Shown: positions 1 to 6,371 of the stretch, piece after piece
Layout: every line of letters starts with the position of its first letter
How positions within the stretch are numbered: position 1 is the stretch's first letter
NCBI GenBank assembly: GCA_016282815.1
Contig: JAEELU010000050.1
Coordinates: forward strand, 1-14,225
DNA: 14,225 nt
From: Acholeplasmatales bacterium
Lineage (GTDB): Bacteria > Bacillota_I > Bacilli_A > Acholeplasmatales > Anaeroplasmataceae
Direction of reading: 5' to 3'
Notes under the pieces: model-generated
Seen by the model: the letters and a program-made list of their open reading frames with translations, nothing else
What the model was told of the DNA's origin: nothing
The model's database searches: none
Position numbers and translations under genes: made by a program

Positions 1-26
1 CCTTCGTCTTTCACATAATATAATAA

Positions 27-78
27 AAAAATGAAGAAATTATGACTTTTAAATCATAAAATCTTCATTTTTATTTTT
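27..78 (+). terminator. Intrinsic terminator, probably of the gene upstream of the window
   Basis: A long hairpin is visible: ATGAAGA with preceding A residues pairs with TCTTCAT followed by T residues, and an inner TTATGA/TCATAA stem is separated from it by an AA/AA internal loop. The apical loop is about 8 bases. The right arm runs into a T-rich tract and the left arm begins with an A run, so it could work in both directions. No open gene precedes it inside the window, so it most likely ends a plus-strand gene lying before base 1. Confidence 0.75.
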
Positions 79-91
79 GACACCTATTTTA

Positions 92-122
92 ACTGCGAAA
101 AATACATACCATTTTCAGCAGT
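92..122. other. Unexplained hairpin/inverted repeat between terminator and promoter
   Basis: ACTGCGAAAA (92-101) pairs with TTTTC-A-GCAGT (112-122), giving ten base pairs with one bulged A and a 10-base loop. It lies after the upstream terminator and before the ABC-F promoter. No T tract follows immediately (the next, at 136-142, is 13 bases away), so it is not a canonical terminator. It could be a protein-binding site or part of a small transcript; a lone TTGACA at 77-82 precedes it but has no convincing -10 at a normal distance. Confidence 0.4.
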
Positions 123-155
123 CTCTATTAAGCCATTTTTTTGTTTTCTATTATA

Positions 156-164
156 TGATATAAT
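156..164 (+). promoter_or_regulatory. Extended -10 promoter of the ABC-F gene
   Basis: TGATATAAT is a perfect extended -10 element (TG-n-TATAAT). The -35 region 17 bp upstream is just a T run and matches poorly. ATTATA-TGA-TATAAT (150-164) forms a small dyad around the -10. Transcription would start near 171, leaving a leader of only about 13 bases before the ATG at 184. Confidence 0.6.
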
Positions 165-183
165 CTAGTGGGTTGTGATTTTT

Positions 184-1926
184 ATGAATATAACATTTAA
201 TAATGTAACATTTAAATATATAGAAAAAAAGATATTGGATAATGCATCTTTTTCGATAGAGGATACTGATAAAATTGGTGTTGTTGGAGTCAACGGCTGT
301 GGTAAGTCTACAACTTTAAAATTGATTCTAGGTATGGAAAAGCCAATTTCAGGAGAAATAATAATTTCTGGCGGTATGAGAATTAATTATTTACCTCAGA
401 ACCCAGTATTTGATGAGACCATGTCATTATTCGATATAGTGATGAGTGAATCGACTAAGGAATTCCCAATAAAGGAGTATGAAGCATCATCAATATTAAC
501 TAAACTAGGCTTTACTGATACTAGCATCACTACTAAGGGCTTTAGTGGTGGAGAATTAAAAAGACTAGCTATTGCTAAGGTATTAGTTACACCTTGTGAT
601 TTACTAATACTAGATGAGCCTACAAACCATTTAGACAATGAATTAATTACATGGCTTGAAAAATATCTTATCAAATGGAAAAAGGGATTATTAATGGTAA
701 CCCATGATAGATATTTCTTACAAAGAATCTGTACAAAAATGATGGAATTAGATTTTGGTAAGGTATATACATACGATGCTAATTATGATTTATTCTTAGA
801 ATTAAAGGCTAAAAGATTATTGGATGAAGAAGCTTATCAAAAAAGAATTAAAAGCATTCTTAAAACTGAAACAGAATGGCTTCATAGAGGTGTTGAGGCT
901 AGAAGAACTAAGAGTAAAAGTAGAATAGAGAAATTTGAGAAGCTTAGTGAGATTAAATTTAATGACCATAAGGATTTTGAACTATCTTCAATGAATACAT
1001 ATTTAGGTAAAAATATTTTATCTATTAAGAATGGTTCTAAATCTTACGATAAGGTATTATTTAGTAATTTTAGCTTTGATTTAAATAGAAATGATATCGT
1101 TGGAGTTGTTGGTGATAATGGTAGTGGTAAAACTACATTATTTAAAATAATCATGGATGAGGAAAAGCTTGACAGTGGAGAGCTTATTAAGGGTCAAACA
1201 CTAAAGATTGGCTATTTTTCACAGCATTTAGAGCTAATTGATCCTGAAATAAGAGTAATTGATTACATCAAGGAGGAACAATCCCTAATAGAAACACTAG
1301 ATGGAGTTATTACAGCATCTACACTATTAGAGAATTTCTTATTTACTAAGGAATTACAATACTCTAAGGTAAAGATGCTATCAGGTGGAGAAAAAAGAAG
1401 ATTACAGCTTGTTAAAGTATTAATGACAAATCCAAACATGCTGCTATTTGATGAGCCAACAAATGATTTAGATTTATATACACTTGAAATATTAGAAAAC
1501 TATCTATTGAAATTTAAGGGTCCTGTAATGGTTGTTTCACATGATAGATACTTCCTTGATAAGATATGTAATAAGCTATTGATATTTGATAATGGTAGAA
1601 TAATTGAATCAATAGATTCCTTTAGTGAATATTTAGATAGTGTTACATCAAAGCCTGAGCATAATAATTCTTCAAATAATGACACAAGAGTAAAGAAGAA
1701 TAAGATGCCTGCAGGATTAAGAAATGAGCTTAATAGCCTAGAGGAGGGTATACCTCTTTTAGAAAAGAAGGTAAAGGAGCTTGAAGAAGAAAAGAAGGGT
1801 ATTACTACTGATTACCATAAGCTTATGGAATTAGATGAGGAAATAAATAAAATTAGTAAGGAAATTGATGAGAAAACAAATAGATATTTCGAGCTTTTAG
1901 AAATACGAGAGGAATATAGTAATTAA
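184..1926 (+). CDS. ABC-F family ATPase, Uup/YfmR-type ribosome-associated factor
   Basis: This soluble twin-ATPase protein (580 aa) has no membrane segments. Domain 1 has Walker A GVNGCGKST (35-43), signature FSGGE (120-124), Walker B LLILDEP (140-146) and switch His 175. Domain 2 has GDNGSGKTT (310-318), LSGGE (399-403), MLLFDEP (419-425) and His 453. The basic linker between them (about 200-262, with an ARRTKSKSR stretch) and the charged C-terminal coiled coil (about 511-575) are typical of the Uup/YfmR subgroup. That subgroup is thought to act at the ribosomal E site on stalled ribosomes rather than in transport. An in-frame GTG at 175 would leave a leader of about 4 bases and add only three residues; ATG 184 gives the usual family N-terminus. 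No strong Shine-Dalgarno site is visible, and no terminator separates it from degV. A resistance-type ABC-F is less likely because of the C-terminal coiled coil. Confidence 0.9.
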   Translation: MNITFNNVTFKYIEKKILDNASFSIEDTDKIGVVGVNGCGKSTTLKLILGMEKPISGEIIISGGMRINYLPQNPVFDETMSLFDIVMSESTKEFPIKEYEASSILTKLGFTDTSITTKGFSGGELKRLAIAKVLVTPCDLLILDEPTNHLDNELITWLEKYLIKWKKGLLMVTHDRYFLQRICTKMMELDFGKVYTYDANYDLFLELKAKRLLDEEAYQKRIKSILKTETEWLHRGVEARRTKSKSRIEKFEKLSEIKFNDHKDFELSSMNTYLGKNILSIKNGSKSYDKVLFSNFSFDLNRNDIVGVVGDNGSGKTTLFKIIMDEEKLDSGELIKGQTLKIGYFSQHLELIDPEIRVIDYIKEEQSLIETLDGVITASTLLENFLFTKELQYSKVKMLSGGEKRRLQLVKVLMTNPNMLLFDEPTNDLDLYTLEILENYLLKFKGPVMVVSHDRYFLDKICNKLLIFDNGRIIESIDSFSEYLDSVTSKPEHNNSSNNDTRVKKNKMPAGLRNELNSLEEGIPLLEKKVKELEEEKKGITTDYHKLMELDEEINKISKEIDEKTNRYFELLEIREEYSN

Positions 1927-1948
1927 AAATCGAACGAAAACGTTTAAT

Positions 1949-1978
1949 TTGACAATTTTTATTTTACTATGTTATAAT
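1949..1978 (+). promoter_or_regulatory. Strong housekeeping promoter of degV
   Basis: A perfect TTGACA (1949-1954) and a perfect TATAAT (1973-1978) are separated by 18 bp, with TG at the extended -10 position (TGTTATAAT). It starts 22 bases after the ABC-F stop codon, so degV has its own promoter. An AAACGTTT palindrome (1938-1945) lies just upstream of the -35 and is a distant match to a CcpA cre site. Transcription should begin near 1985. Confidence 0.85.
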
Positions 1979-1994
1979 ATTAGAGATATTTTGT

Positions 1995-2012
1995 GAAATA
2001 TTTAAATATTTC
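1995..2012. repeat. 18-bp perfect palindrome in the degV leader
   Basis: GAAATATTTAAATATTTC is perfectly self-complementary (9+9 bp). It sits between the predicted transcription start (about 1985) and the AAGGAG ribosome-binding site (2015-2020). As DNA it could be a dimeric repressor operator; as RNA it could fold into a small hairpin two bases before the Shine-Dalgarno. AT richness makes chance possible. Confidence 0.5.
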
Positions 2013-2028
2013 CCAAGGAGAAAATTAT

Positions 2029-2919
2029 ATGGCTAAAATAGCAATTATGACAGACAGTAATAGTGGTATAACTCAAAAGGAAGGTAAGGAACTTGGTATA
2101 ACTGTAGTTCCAATGCCATTTTTCATCGATGGTGAAGAATATTTAGAGGATATTACTCTTACTCAAGAAGGATTTTATGAAAAGTTAATAGGAGGCGCTA
2201 ATGTATCTACATCTCAGCCTTCTATAGGATATATAACATCAATTTGGGATGATTTACTAACTAAGTACGATCAAGTTATTTATATTCCTATGTCTTCTGG
2301 ATTATCTAAATCTTGTGAGAGTGCAACTAATATTGCAAAAAATGAATACGAAGGTAAGGTATTCGTTATAGATAACCAAAGAATTTCTGTTACACAGCGT
2401 CAAAGTGTTCTTGATGCGATGGAGATGGCAAAAAGAGGCTATAGTGCTGAAAAGATTGCAAAGGTATTAATTGATACAAAGATGAATTCTGACATATTTA
2501 TCATGGTTGATACACTTAAGTATTTAAAGCAAGGTGGAAGAATAACTCCTACAGCTGCTGCACTTGGTGGTTTATTAAAGATTAAACCTGTATTATTAAT
2601 TAAGGGTGAAAAGCTTGATAGCTACAAAATGCGTAATAGAACAGTAGATGGTGCTAAGGAAATCATGATTACTGCAGTTAAGAAATGTATTGATGGCTAC
2701 CTTAAGGATTTAGATGGTAGAACAGATAATATACATTTTGAAGTTGCATATTCTGGTACAGACTTAACAGAAGCAAAGAATTTTGAGGAAATGATAAAGA
2801 AGGAATTCAATACTGATTATGTGGTAGTTCAGCCACTTAGCTTATCAGTTTCTTGCCATATTGGCCCTGGTGCTCTAGCAATTGCAATTTGTAAAAAGCT
2901 TCCAGACGTAATAGATTAA
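2029..2919 (+). CDS. DegV family fatty-acid-binding protein (FakB-like)
   Basis: The 296-aa length is normal for DegV/FakB, a cytosolic protein that binds a fatty acid and, with the kinase FakA, presents its carboxylate for phosphorylation to acyl-phosphate. Family motifs in order are TDSNSG (8-13), STSQPS (60-65), PMSSGLS (87-93), KQGGRI (167-172) and the C-terminal HIGPGA (277-282), whose His is a conserved carboxylate-contacting position in the family. ATG 2029 is chosen because AAGGAG lies 8 bases upstream; an earlier in-frame GTG (1993) would add 12 residues without a ribosome-binding site. No FakA is in the window, so the partner would be elsewhere. The gene is monocistronic by structure, with its own promoter and terminator. 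The exact ligand is unknown. Confidence 0.9.
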   Translation: MAKIAIMTDSNSGITQKEGKELGITVVPMPFFIDGEEYLEDITLTQEGFYEKLIGGANVSTSQPSIGYITSIWDDLLTKYDQVIYIPMSSGLSKSCESATNIAKNEYEGKVFVIDNQRISVTQRQSVLDAMEMAKRGYSAEKIAKVLIDTKMNSDIFIMVDTLKYLKQGGRITPTAAALGGLLKIKPVLLIKGEKLDSYKMRNRTVDGAKEIMITAVKKCIDGYLKDLDGRTDNIHFEVAYSGTDLTEAKNFEEMIKKEFNTDYVVVQPLSLSVSCHIGPGALAIAICKKLPDVID

Positions 2920-2927
2920 AAAATATT

Positions 2928-2964
2928 AACATCAATTAGATAAAAATCTTATTGGTGTTTTTTT
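2928..2964 (+). terminator. Terminator after degV
   Basis: AACATCAAT pairs with ATTGGTGTT over nine positions (one G-U), with an additional inner AGAT/ATCT stem and an AAAA loop. The right arm merges into a T run up to 2964. It is also immediately upstream of ktrB, whose own promoter I cannot identify, so partial read-through from degV is possible. Confidence 0.7.
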
Positions 2965-2983
2965 CTAAGGTAGTGATTAATTA

Positions 2984-4306
2984 ATGAGAAAAATCCATCC
3001 ATACTTACAAATAATTGGAACATTTGTTGGTGTAGTTCTAGTTGGAACTCTTCTTTTAGTCTTACCTATTTCTTCAACAAATGGTAGATCATTAGGCTTT
3101 GTAGATGCCTTATTTATGTCTACATCCTGTGTATGTGTTACTGGTTTATCTGTTGTAACAGTATCAGAACAAATATCTATATTTGGTAAAGTTGTTATGG
3201 CGTTACTTATGGAAGTTGGTGGCCTATCATTCATAACTATTGCTATTTTCTTCTTTATAGTTATAAGAGGTAAAATAGGAGTTAGTAATAGATTCTTATT
3301 AAGAGAAGCATTAAACCAATCTTCAGTAGATGGTATAGCTAAATTAGTTATTAAAATTGTAATCATATCTGTATCTATTCAGCTTGTTGGAGCTGCGATA
3401 AATATGATTCCTATAATGAAAATGTATAATGGTGATTTTTGGACATCACTTGGTGTATCATTATTCCATTCGGCGGCTTCGTTTAATAATGCAGGCTTCG
3501 ATACATTTGGTGATTCTTCAATGATTCCATACGCTGATGATTTAATTTTAAATTTCACAACTATTTTCATGATAGTTATAGGTGGTATAGGTTTTGTTGT
3601 AATCGATGATGTTGTAATGCATAGAAGATGGAGTAAATTTAATTTACATACAAAAATAACATTATGTACAACTGCATTATTAATCATTATTGGTACTTTA
3701 TTAATAAAGTTTACTGATTGGGAAAAAATGACTTGGCTTCAAGCTTTATTTACAAGTGTAACCTCAAGAACTGCCGGATTTACAACTTATAATATGGCTG
3801 ATTTAACATATCATACTGCAACCTATGTAGTTATAATTGTATTAATGATTATAGGTGCATCACCATGCTCAACAGGTGGAGGTATTAAAACATCTACATT
3901 CGCTATTTTAATGTTATCAATCGTTTATTTCGGTAGAGGTAAAAAGGTTAGAGCATTTAAAAGAAGAATATCAGATTCATTAATATTTAAGGCATTCGTG
4001 CTTTTAGCTATAGTATTTTTAATTATATTTGTGGGATGCTTCCTAGTTTCAATATTCCAACCAGAATTAAATCTTAATTTTAGTATAGAGGAAATATTGT
4101 TTGAGGTGGTAAGTGCCTTCTCAACTACTGGTTTATCAATGGGTGTTACACCATTTTTAAATCCAGCAAATAGAATTTTATTATGCTTAATTATGTTGCT
4201 TGGCCGTCTAGGACCATTAACTGTTATTGGTGTTGTTAACAAGAACTGGTTAACTGCATCTAGCGAGGATATACAATATGTAGAGGAGAATGTGATTATA
4301 GGATGA
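2984..4306 (+). CDS. ktrB: K+ uptake channel subunit, KtrB/TrkH family
   Basis: Membrane-embedded K+ translocating subunit (440 aa, KtrB-sized). Four membrane-pore-membrane repeats are visible, each with a conserved filter glycine: TGLS (Gly54), NAGF (Gly171), TAGF (Gly265) and TTGLS (Gly383). A glycine-rich ASPCSTGGGIKTS segment (292-304) corresponds to the gating-loop/M2C region of repeat 3, and GRLGPLT (407-413) is a typical family motif near the C terminus. The start is preceded by AAGGTAGTGAT (2967-2977), close to an extended Shine-Dalgarno. It ends in TGA, overlapping the ktrA start by the ATGA arrangement, so the two are translationally coupled. A single-RCK partner of 218 aa favours Ktr over the double-RCK TrkA system. 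Whether transport is Na+-dependent cannot be read from sequence. Confidence 0.93.
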   Translation: MRKIHPYLQIIGTFVGVVLVGTLLLVLPISSTNGRSLGFVDALFMSTSCVCVTGLSVVTVSEQISIFGKVVMALLMEVGGLSFITIAIFFFIVIRGKIGVSNRFLLREALNQSSVDGIAKLVIKIVIISVSIQLVGAAINMIPIMKMYNGDFWTSLGVSLFHSAASFNNAGFDTFGDSSMIPYADDLILNFTTIFMIVIGGIGFVVIDDVVMHRRWSKFNLHTKITLCTTALLIIIGTLLIKFTDWEKMTWLQALFTSVTSRTAGFTTYNMADLTYHTATYVVIIVLMIIGASPCSTGGGIKTSTFAILMLSIVYFGRGKKVRAFKRRISDSLIFKAFVLLAIVFLIIFVGCFLVSIFQPELNLNFSIEEILFEVVSAFSTTGLSMGVTPFLNPANRILLCLIMLLGRLGPLTVIGVVNKNWLTASSEDIQYVEENVIIG

Positions 4307-4959
4307 AAAAGTCATTTATTGTTATCGGCTTAGGTCGATTTGGATCAAGTGTAGCTAAGACATTAGCTTTAATGAATTGTGATGTATTAGCTGTTGATAT
4401 TAATGAGGACAGTGTTTCACAAATAAGTAGAATTGTTCCTCACTGTGTTATCGCTGATGCATCTAAGGAACAGGTATTAAGAGAATTAGGCGTTAAATCT
4501 ATTGACCACGCTGTTGTAGCTATAGGTAATAACCTACAGGCATCTATTTTAACTGTAGTTAATTTAAAAAAGCTAGGCGTTCCTCGTATTACAGTAAGAG
4601 CGGATGTTGAAGGACATAGAGAGGTTTATGAAACATTAGGAGCTACTGAAGTTATTATTCCAGAAGAAACAGCTGCTGAATCACTTGCTAACCAAATTAC
4701 ATCTGATACAATCAAGGATTATTATCAGGTTGCTGCTAATTACGCTATCGCTCAGGTTTCTATTGGTAGAGATTTTGAAGAAAACCTAATTAAACTAGAT
4801 TTACGTAATAATTATGATATTAACATCGTTGGAATTGTTAACCCATCAGGTGAATTCTCTATTCCTCGTGGTACTGATAACCTTAAAAAGGGTGATACTG
4901 CAGTAGTAGTAGGAACTAAGCTTAAGATTAAGAAATTCGATGAATTCTTAAATGATTAA
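4303..4959 (+). CDS. ktrA: K+ channel regulatory subunit, KtrA (RCK protein)
   Basis: Cytosolic gating-ring subunit (218 aa) that binds the KtrB channel. The N-terminal Rossmann (RCK_N) domain has GLGRFG (9-14), an acidic Asp32 at the end of strand 2 (AVDINE) and the conserved IADASKEQ and LGVPRITVRA segments. This matches the family that binds ATP/ADP or NAD(H). The C-terminal RCK_C domain (about 140-218) has the INIVGIVNPSGEFSIPRG region and a GDTAVVVG strand. In Bacillota KtrA proteins this domain binds the inhibitory second messenger c-di-AMP; that is a family expectation, not visible here. Its ATG overlaps the ktrB stop. Confidence 0.93.
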   Translation: MKKSFIVIGLGRFGSSVAKTLALMNCDVLAVDINEDSVSQISRIVPHCVIADASKEQVLRELGVKSIDHAVVAIGNNLQASILTVVNLKKLGVPRITVRADVEGHREVYETLGATEVIIPEETAAESLANQITSDTIKDYYQVAANYAIAQVSIGRDFEENLIKLDLRNNYDINIVGIVNPSGEFSIPRGTDNLKKGDTAVVVGTKLKIKKFDEFLND

Positions 4960-4961
4960 TC

Positions 4962-5795
4962 ATGAAGCTATTATTAATATATAATCCTTATAGCGGTAAG
5001 GGAAAAATAAAAAAATATGAATATATTAAAAATAGATTATCTGCTAAATTTGAGCTTACTGAATTTATCACTAAAAATATAGGAGATATCTCTAATTACA
5101 TAGTAAATAATGATTTACATGATTATGAGGTTATAACTATTTGTGGTGGAGATGGTACTATAAATGAGGCAATACATGCAATATCAAAAAAAGATATAAA
5201 TCCTAAAATTGCAGTTATACCTCTTGGTACTATGAATGATTTTGCTAAATCATTAAAGATGTCTACGAATGTAAAGAAAACTGTAAAATATATTCTTAAT
5301 ATGAAGACAAAAAAGCACAATATCTATTGTGCTAATGATAGTATTTTTAATTATGGCTTCGCTATAGGAATGCTATCAAATATTTCATATAAGAAGATAG
5401 GTTATAAAAAGGTATTTGGTAGATTCTCATATTATTTATCTGCAGTTAAGGAAATCTTTAAAGCCAAAAAGATGAATCTAAAGGTAGCTATTAATGCTAA
5501 GGAAATAAATATGAAGGCAAATCTATTAATTGCTACATCAACAAATAGAATTGCAGGCTATCATGTAAAGAAGAATAATGGATTAACTGTAGTTATATTT
5601 AAAGGTATTAGATTATTCTTCCCTGTTAAGCTATTTTTCTATTTCATATTTGGTTTAGCAAAGCATATATATGTTACTGAAAATTTAGATATCCATACTG
5701 ATTTAAAGGAATTTAATACAGATGGAGAGAAGAATATATTTAATGATAGAATAGTAATATATAAATCAAAGGAATATGAATTTATAACAAAATAA
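4962..5795 (+). CDS. Diacylglycerol kinase-family lipid kinase (DagK/YegS/BmrU)
   Basis: Soluble or membrane-peripheral lipid kinase (277 aa, slightly shorter than the usual ~300) predicted to phosphorylate a lipid such as diacylglycerol with ATP, recycling it to phosphatidate. Motifs are NPYSGKG (8-14), the nucleotide-binding GGDGT (62-66), PLGTMNDFA (87-95; most homologues have G or T where Met91 stands) and NTDGE (252-256) carrying the catalytic-region acidic residues. The segment around 216-232 is hydrophobic and aromatic and may touch the membrane. It starts two bases after the ktrA stop with no clear Shine-Dalgarno, so it probably depends on translational coupling with ktrA. The exact lipid substrate cannot be read; sphingoid or other lipid kinases share these motifs. 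Confidence 0.85.
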   Translation: MKLLLIYNPYSGKGKIKKYEYIKNRLSAKFELTEFITKNIGDISNYIVNNDLHDYEVITICGGDGTINEAIHAISKKDINPKIAVIPLGTMNDFAKSLKMSTNVKKTVKYILNMKTKKHNIYCANDSIFNYGFAIGMLSNISYKKIGYKKVFGRFSYYLSAVKEIFKAKKMNLKVAINAKEINMKANLLIATSTNRIAGYHVKKNNGLTVVIFKGIRLFFPVKLFFYFIFGLAKHIYVTENLDIHTDLKEFNTDGEKNIFNDRIVIYKSKEYEFITK

Positions 5796-5835
5796 AAGCA
5801 CCTTTGTTGGATACCCAACACTTAAGGTGCTTTTT
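5794..5835. terminator. Bidirectional terminator between convergent genes
   Basis: AAAAGCACCTT pairs with AAGGTGCTTTT, and an inner TGTTGG/CCAACA stem with a four-base loop extends it; a three-base bulge (CTT) lies on the right side. A runs on the left and T runs on the right allow termination in both directions. It overlaps the last two bases of the lipid-kinase stop codon and lies a few bases from the end of the opposing regulator gene. Confidence 0.9.
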
Positions 5836-5839
5836 AATT

Positions 5840-6208
5840 TTATATTAATTTTTCAGATGCCTTTTTAATAGCCTCCCATGATTCATCAGATAAATCATGC
5901 TCAAGCTTACAAGCATCCTCCTCAGCAGTTTCTTCATTAACTCCTAGCTTAACAAGAATAGATGTTAATATCTTATGTCTATCATATATTTTACTTGCTA
6001 CATCATGACCACTATCAGTTAAATGGATGTGATTATTATGATCTATTGTTAGATATCCACCATCCTTAAGCTTCTTTAAAGCTATAGAAACTGATGGCTT
6101 AGATAAACCTAATTTATTTACTACATCTATTGCATGAACTGAGTCTTGTTTCTCAGAAAGCATAAGTATTGCTTCTAGATAATCCTCTCCAGATTCGAAT
6201 AAAGACAT
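5840..6208 (-). CDS. DtxR/MntR-family metal-dependent transcriptional regulator
   Basis: This 122-aa protein has an N-terminal winged helix (about 1-65, recognition region LSKPSVSIALKKLKDGGYL) and a helical dimerisation/metal domain; it lacks the C-terminal SH3-like domain of DtxR. When Mn2+ or Fe2+ is sufficient such proteins repress metal-uptake genes. Putative ligands by alignment from memory with B. subtilis MntR are Asp9, Glu12, His78, Cys100, Glu103 and His104. Asp9 is the Mn-type residue, whereas Cys100 replaces the MntR Glu and is the DtxR/IdeR-type residue, so metal preference is uncertain. The start has AAGGAG 8 bases upstream on the minus strand. No transporter gene lies beside it, so its targets must be elsewhere. 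Confidence 0.9.
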   Translation of the reverse strand: MSLFESGEDYLEAILMLSEKQDSVHAIDVVNKLGLSKPSVSIALKKLKDGGYLTIDHNNHIHLTDSGHDVASKIYDRHKILTSILVKLGVNEETAEEDACKLEHDLSDESWEAIKKASEKLI

Positions 6209-6225
6209 AAAATCAACTCCTTAAG

Positions 6226-6242
6226 AATATTATATCAATATT
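6226..6242. promoter_or_regulatory. Promoter and overlapping dyad of the metalloregulator
   Basis: On the minus strand TGATATAAT (extended -10; the TATAAT is at 6229-6234) drives the regulator; its -35 is weak (TTTAAA at 6252-6257). The -10 is embedded in the inverted repeat AATATT-N5-AATATT (6226-6242), a plausible autoregulatory operator. The predicted start is about 6222, inside or next to the ribosome-binding site, so the leader is only about 15 bases. Confidence 0.5.
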
Positions 6243-6330
6243 TGTATTTTTTTTAAATAGTTTTTTAGCCTTAAATAAAGCGTTATCTTAACAAAGAGAC
6301 AAAATAAAGGTATCAATTTTCAGAATTTCA

Positions 6331-6339
6331 TGTTATAAT
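6331..6339 (+). promoter_or_regulatory. Extended -10 promoter of the SNF2 gene
   Basis: TGTTATAAT is a perfect extended -10. The matching -35 region (around 6311-6316, TATCAA) is weak. It directs transcription rightward, divergent from the metalloregulator, from about 6346, giving a leader of about 26 bases. Confidence 0.65.
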
Positions 6340-6371
6340 TATAAAAGCGACTATGAAGGGTAGGTGTTAGA

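Noticed and set aside
77..82. A perfect TTGACA suggesting a promoter
   Set aside because: No acceptable -10 lies 16-19 bp downstream; the clear TATAAT at 159 is much too far away.
2977..4242. Long open minus-strand frames opposite ktrB
   Set aside because: They lack ribosome-binding sites and recognisable motifs, and the plus strand encodes a clear KtrB; they are shadow frames.
4303..4306. Possibility that UGA encodes Trp as in Mycoplasma
   Set aside because: ktrB ends at this TGA in a classic ATGA overlap with ktrA, and the proteins use TGG for Trp, so the standard bacterial code fits.
6261..6280. TTTAGCCTTAAATAAA as a DtxR-type metal box
   Set aside because: Only one half resembles such a box (TTTAGCCT) and the two halves are poorly symmetric; the dyad at 6226-6242 is a better candidate.
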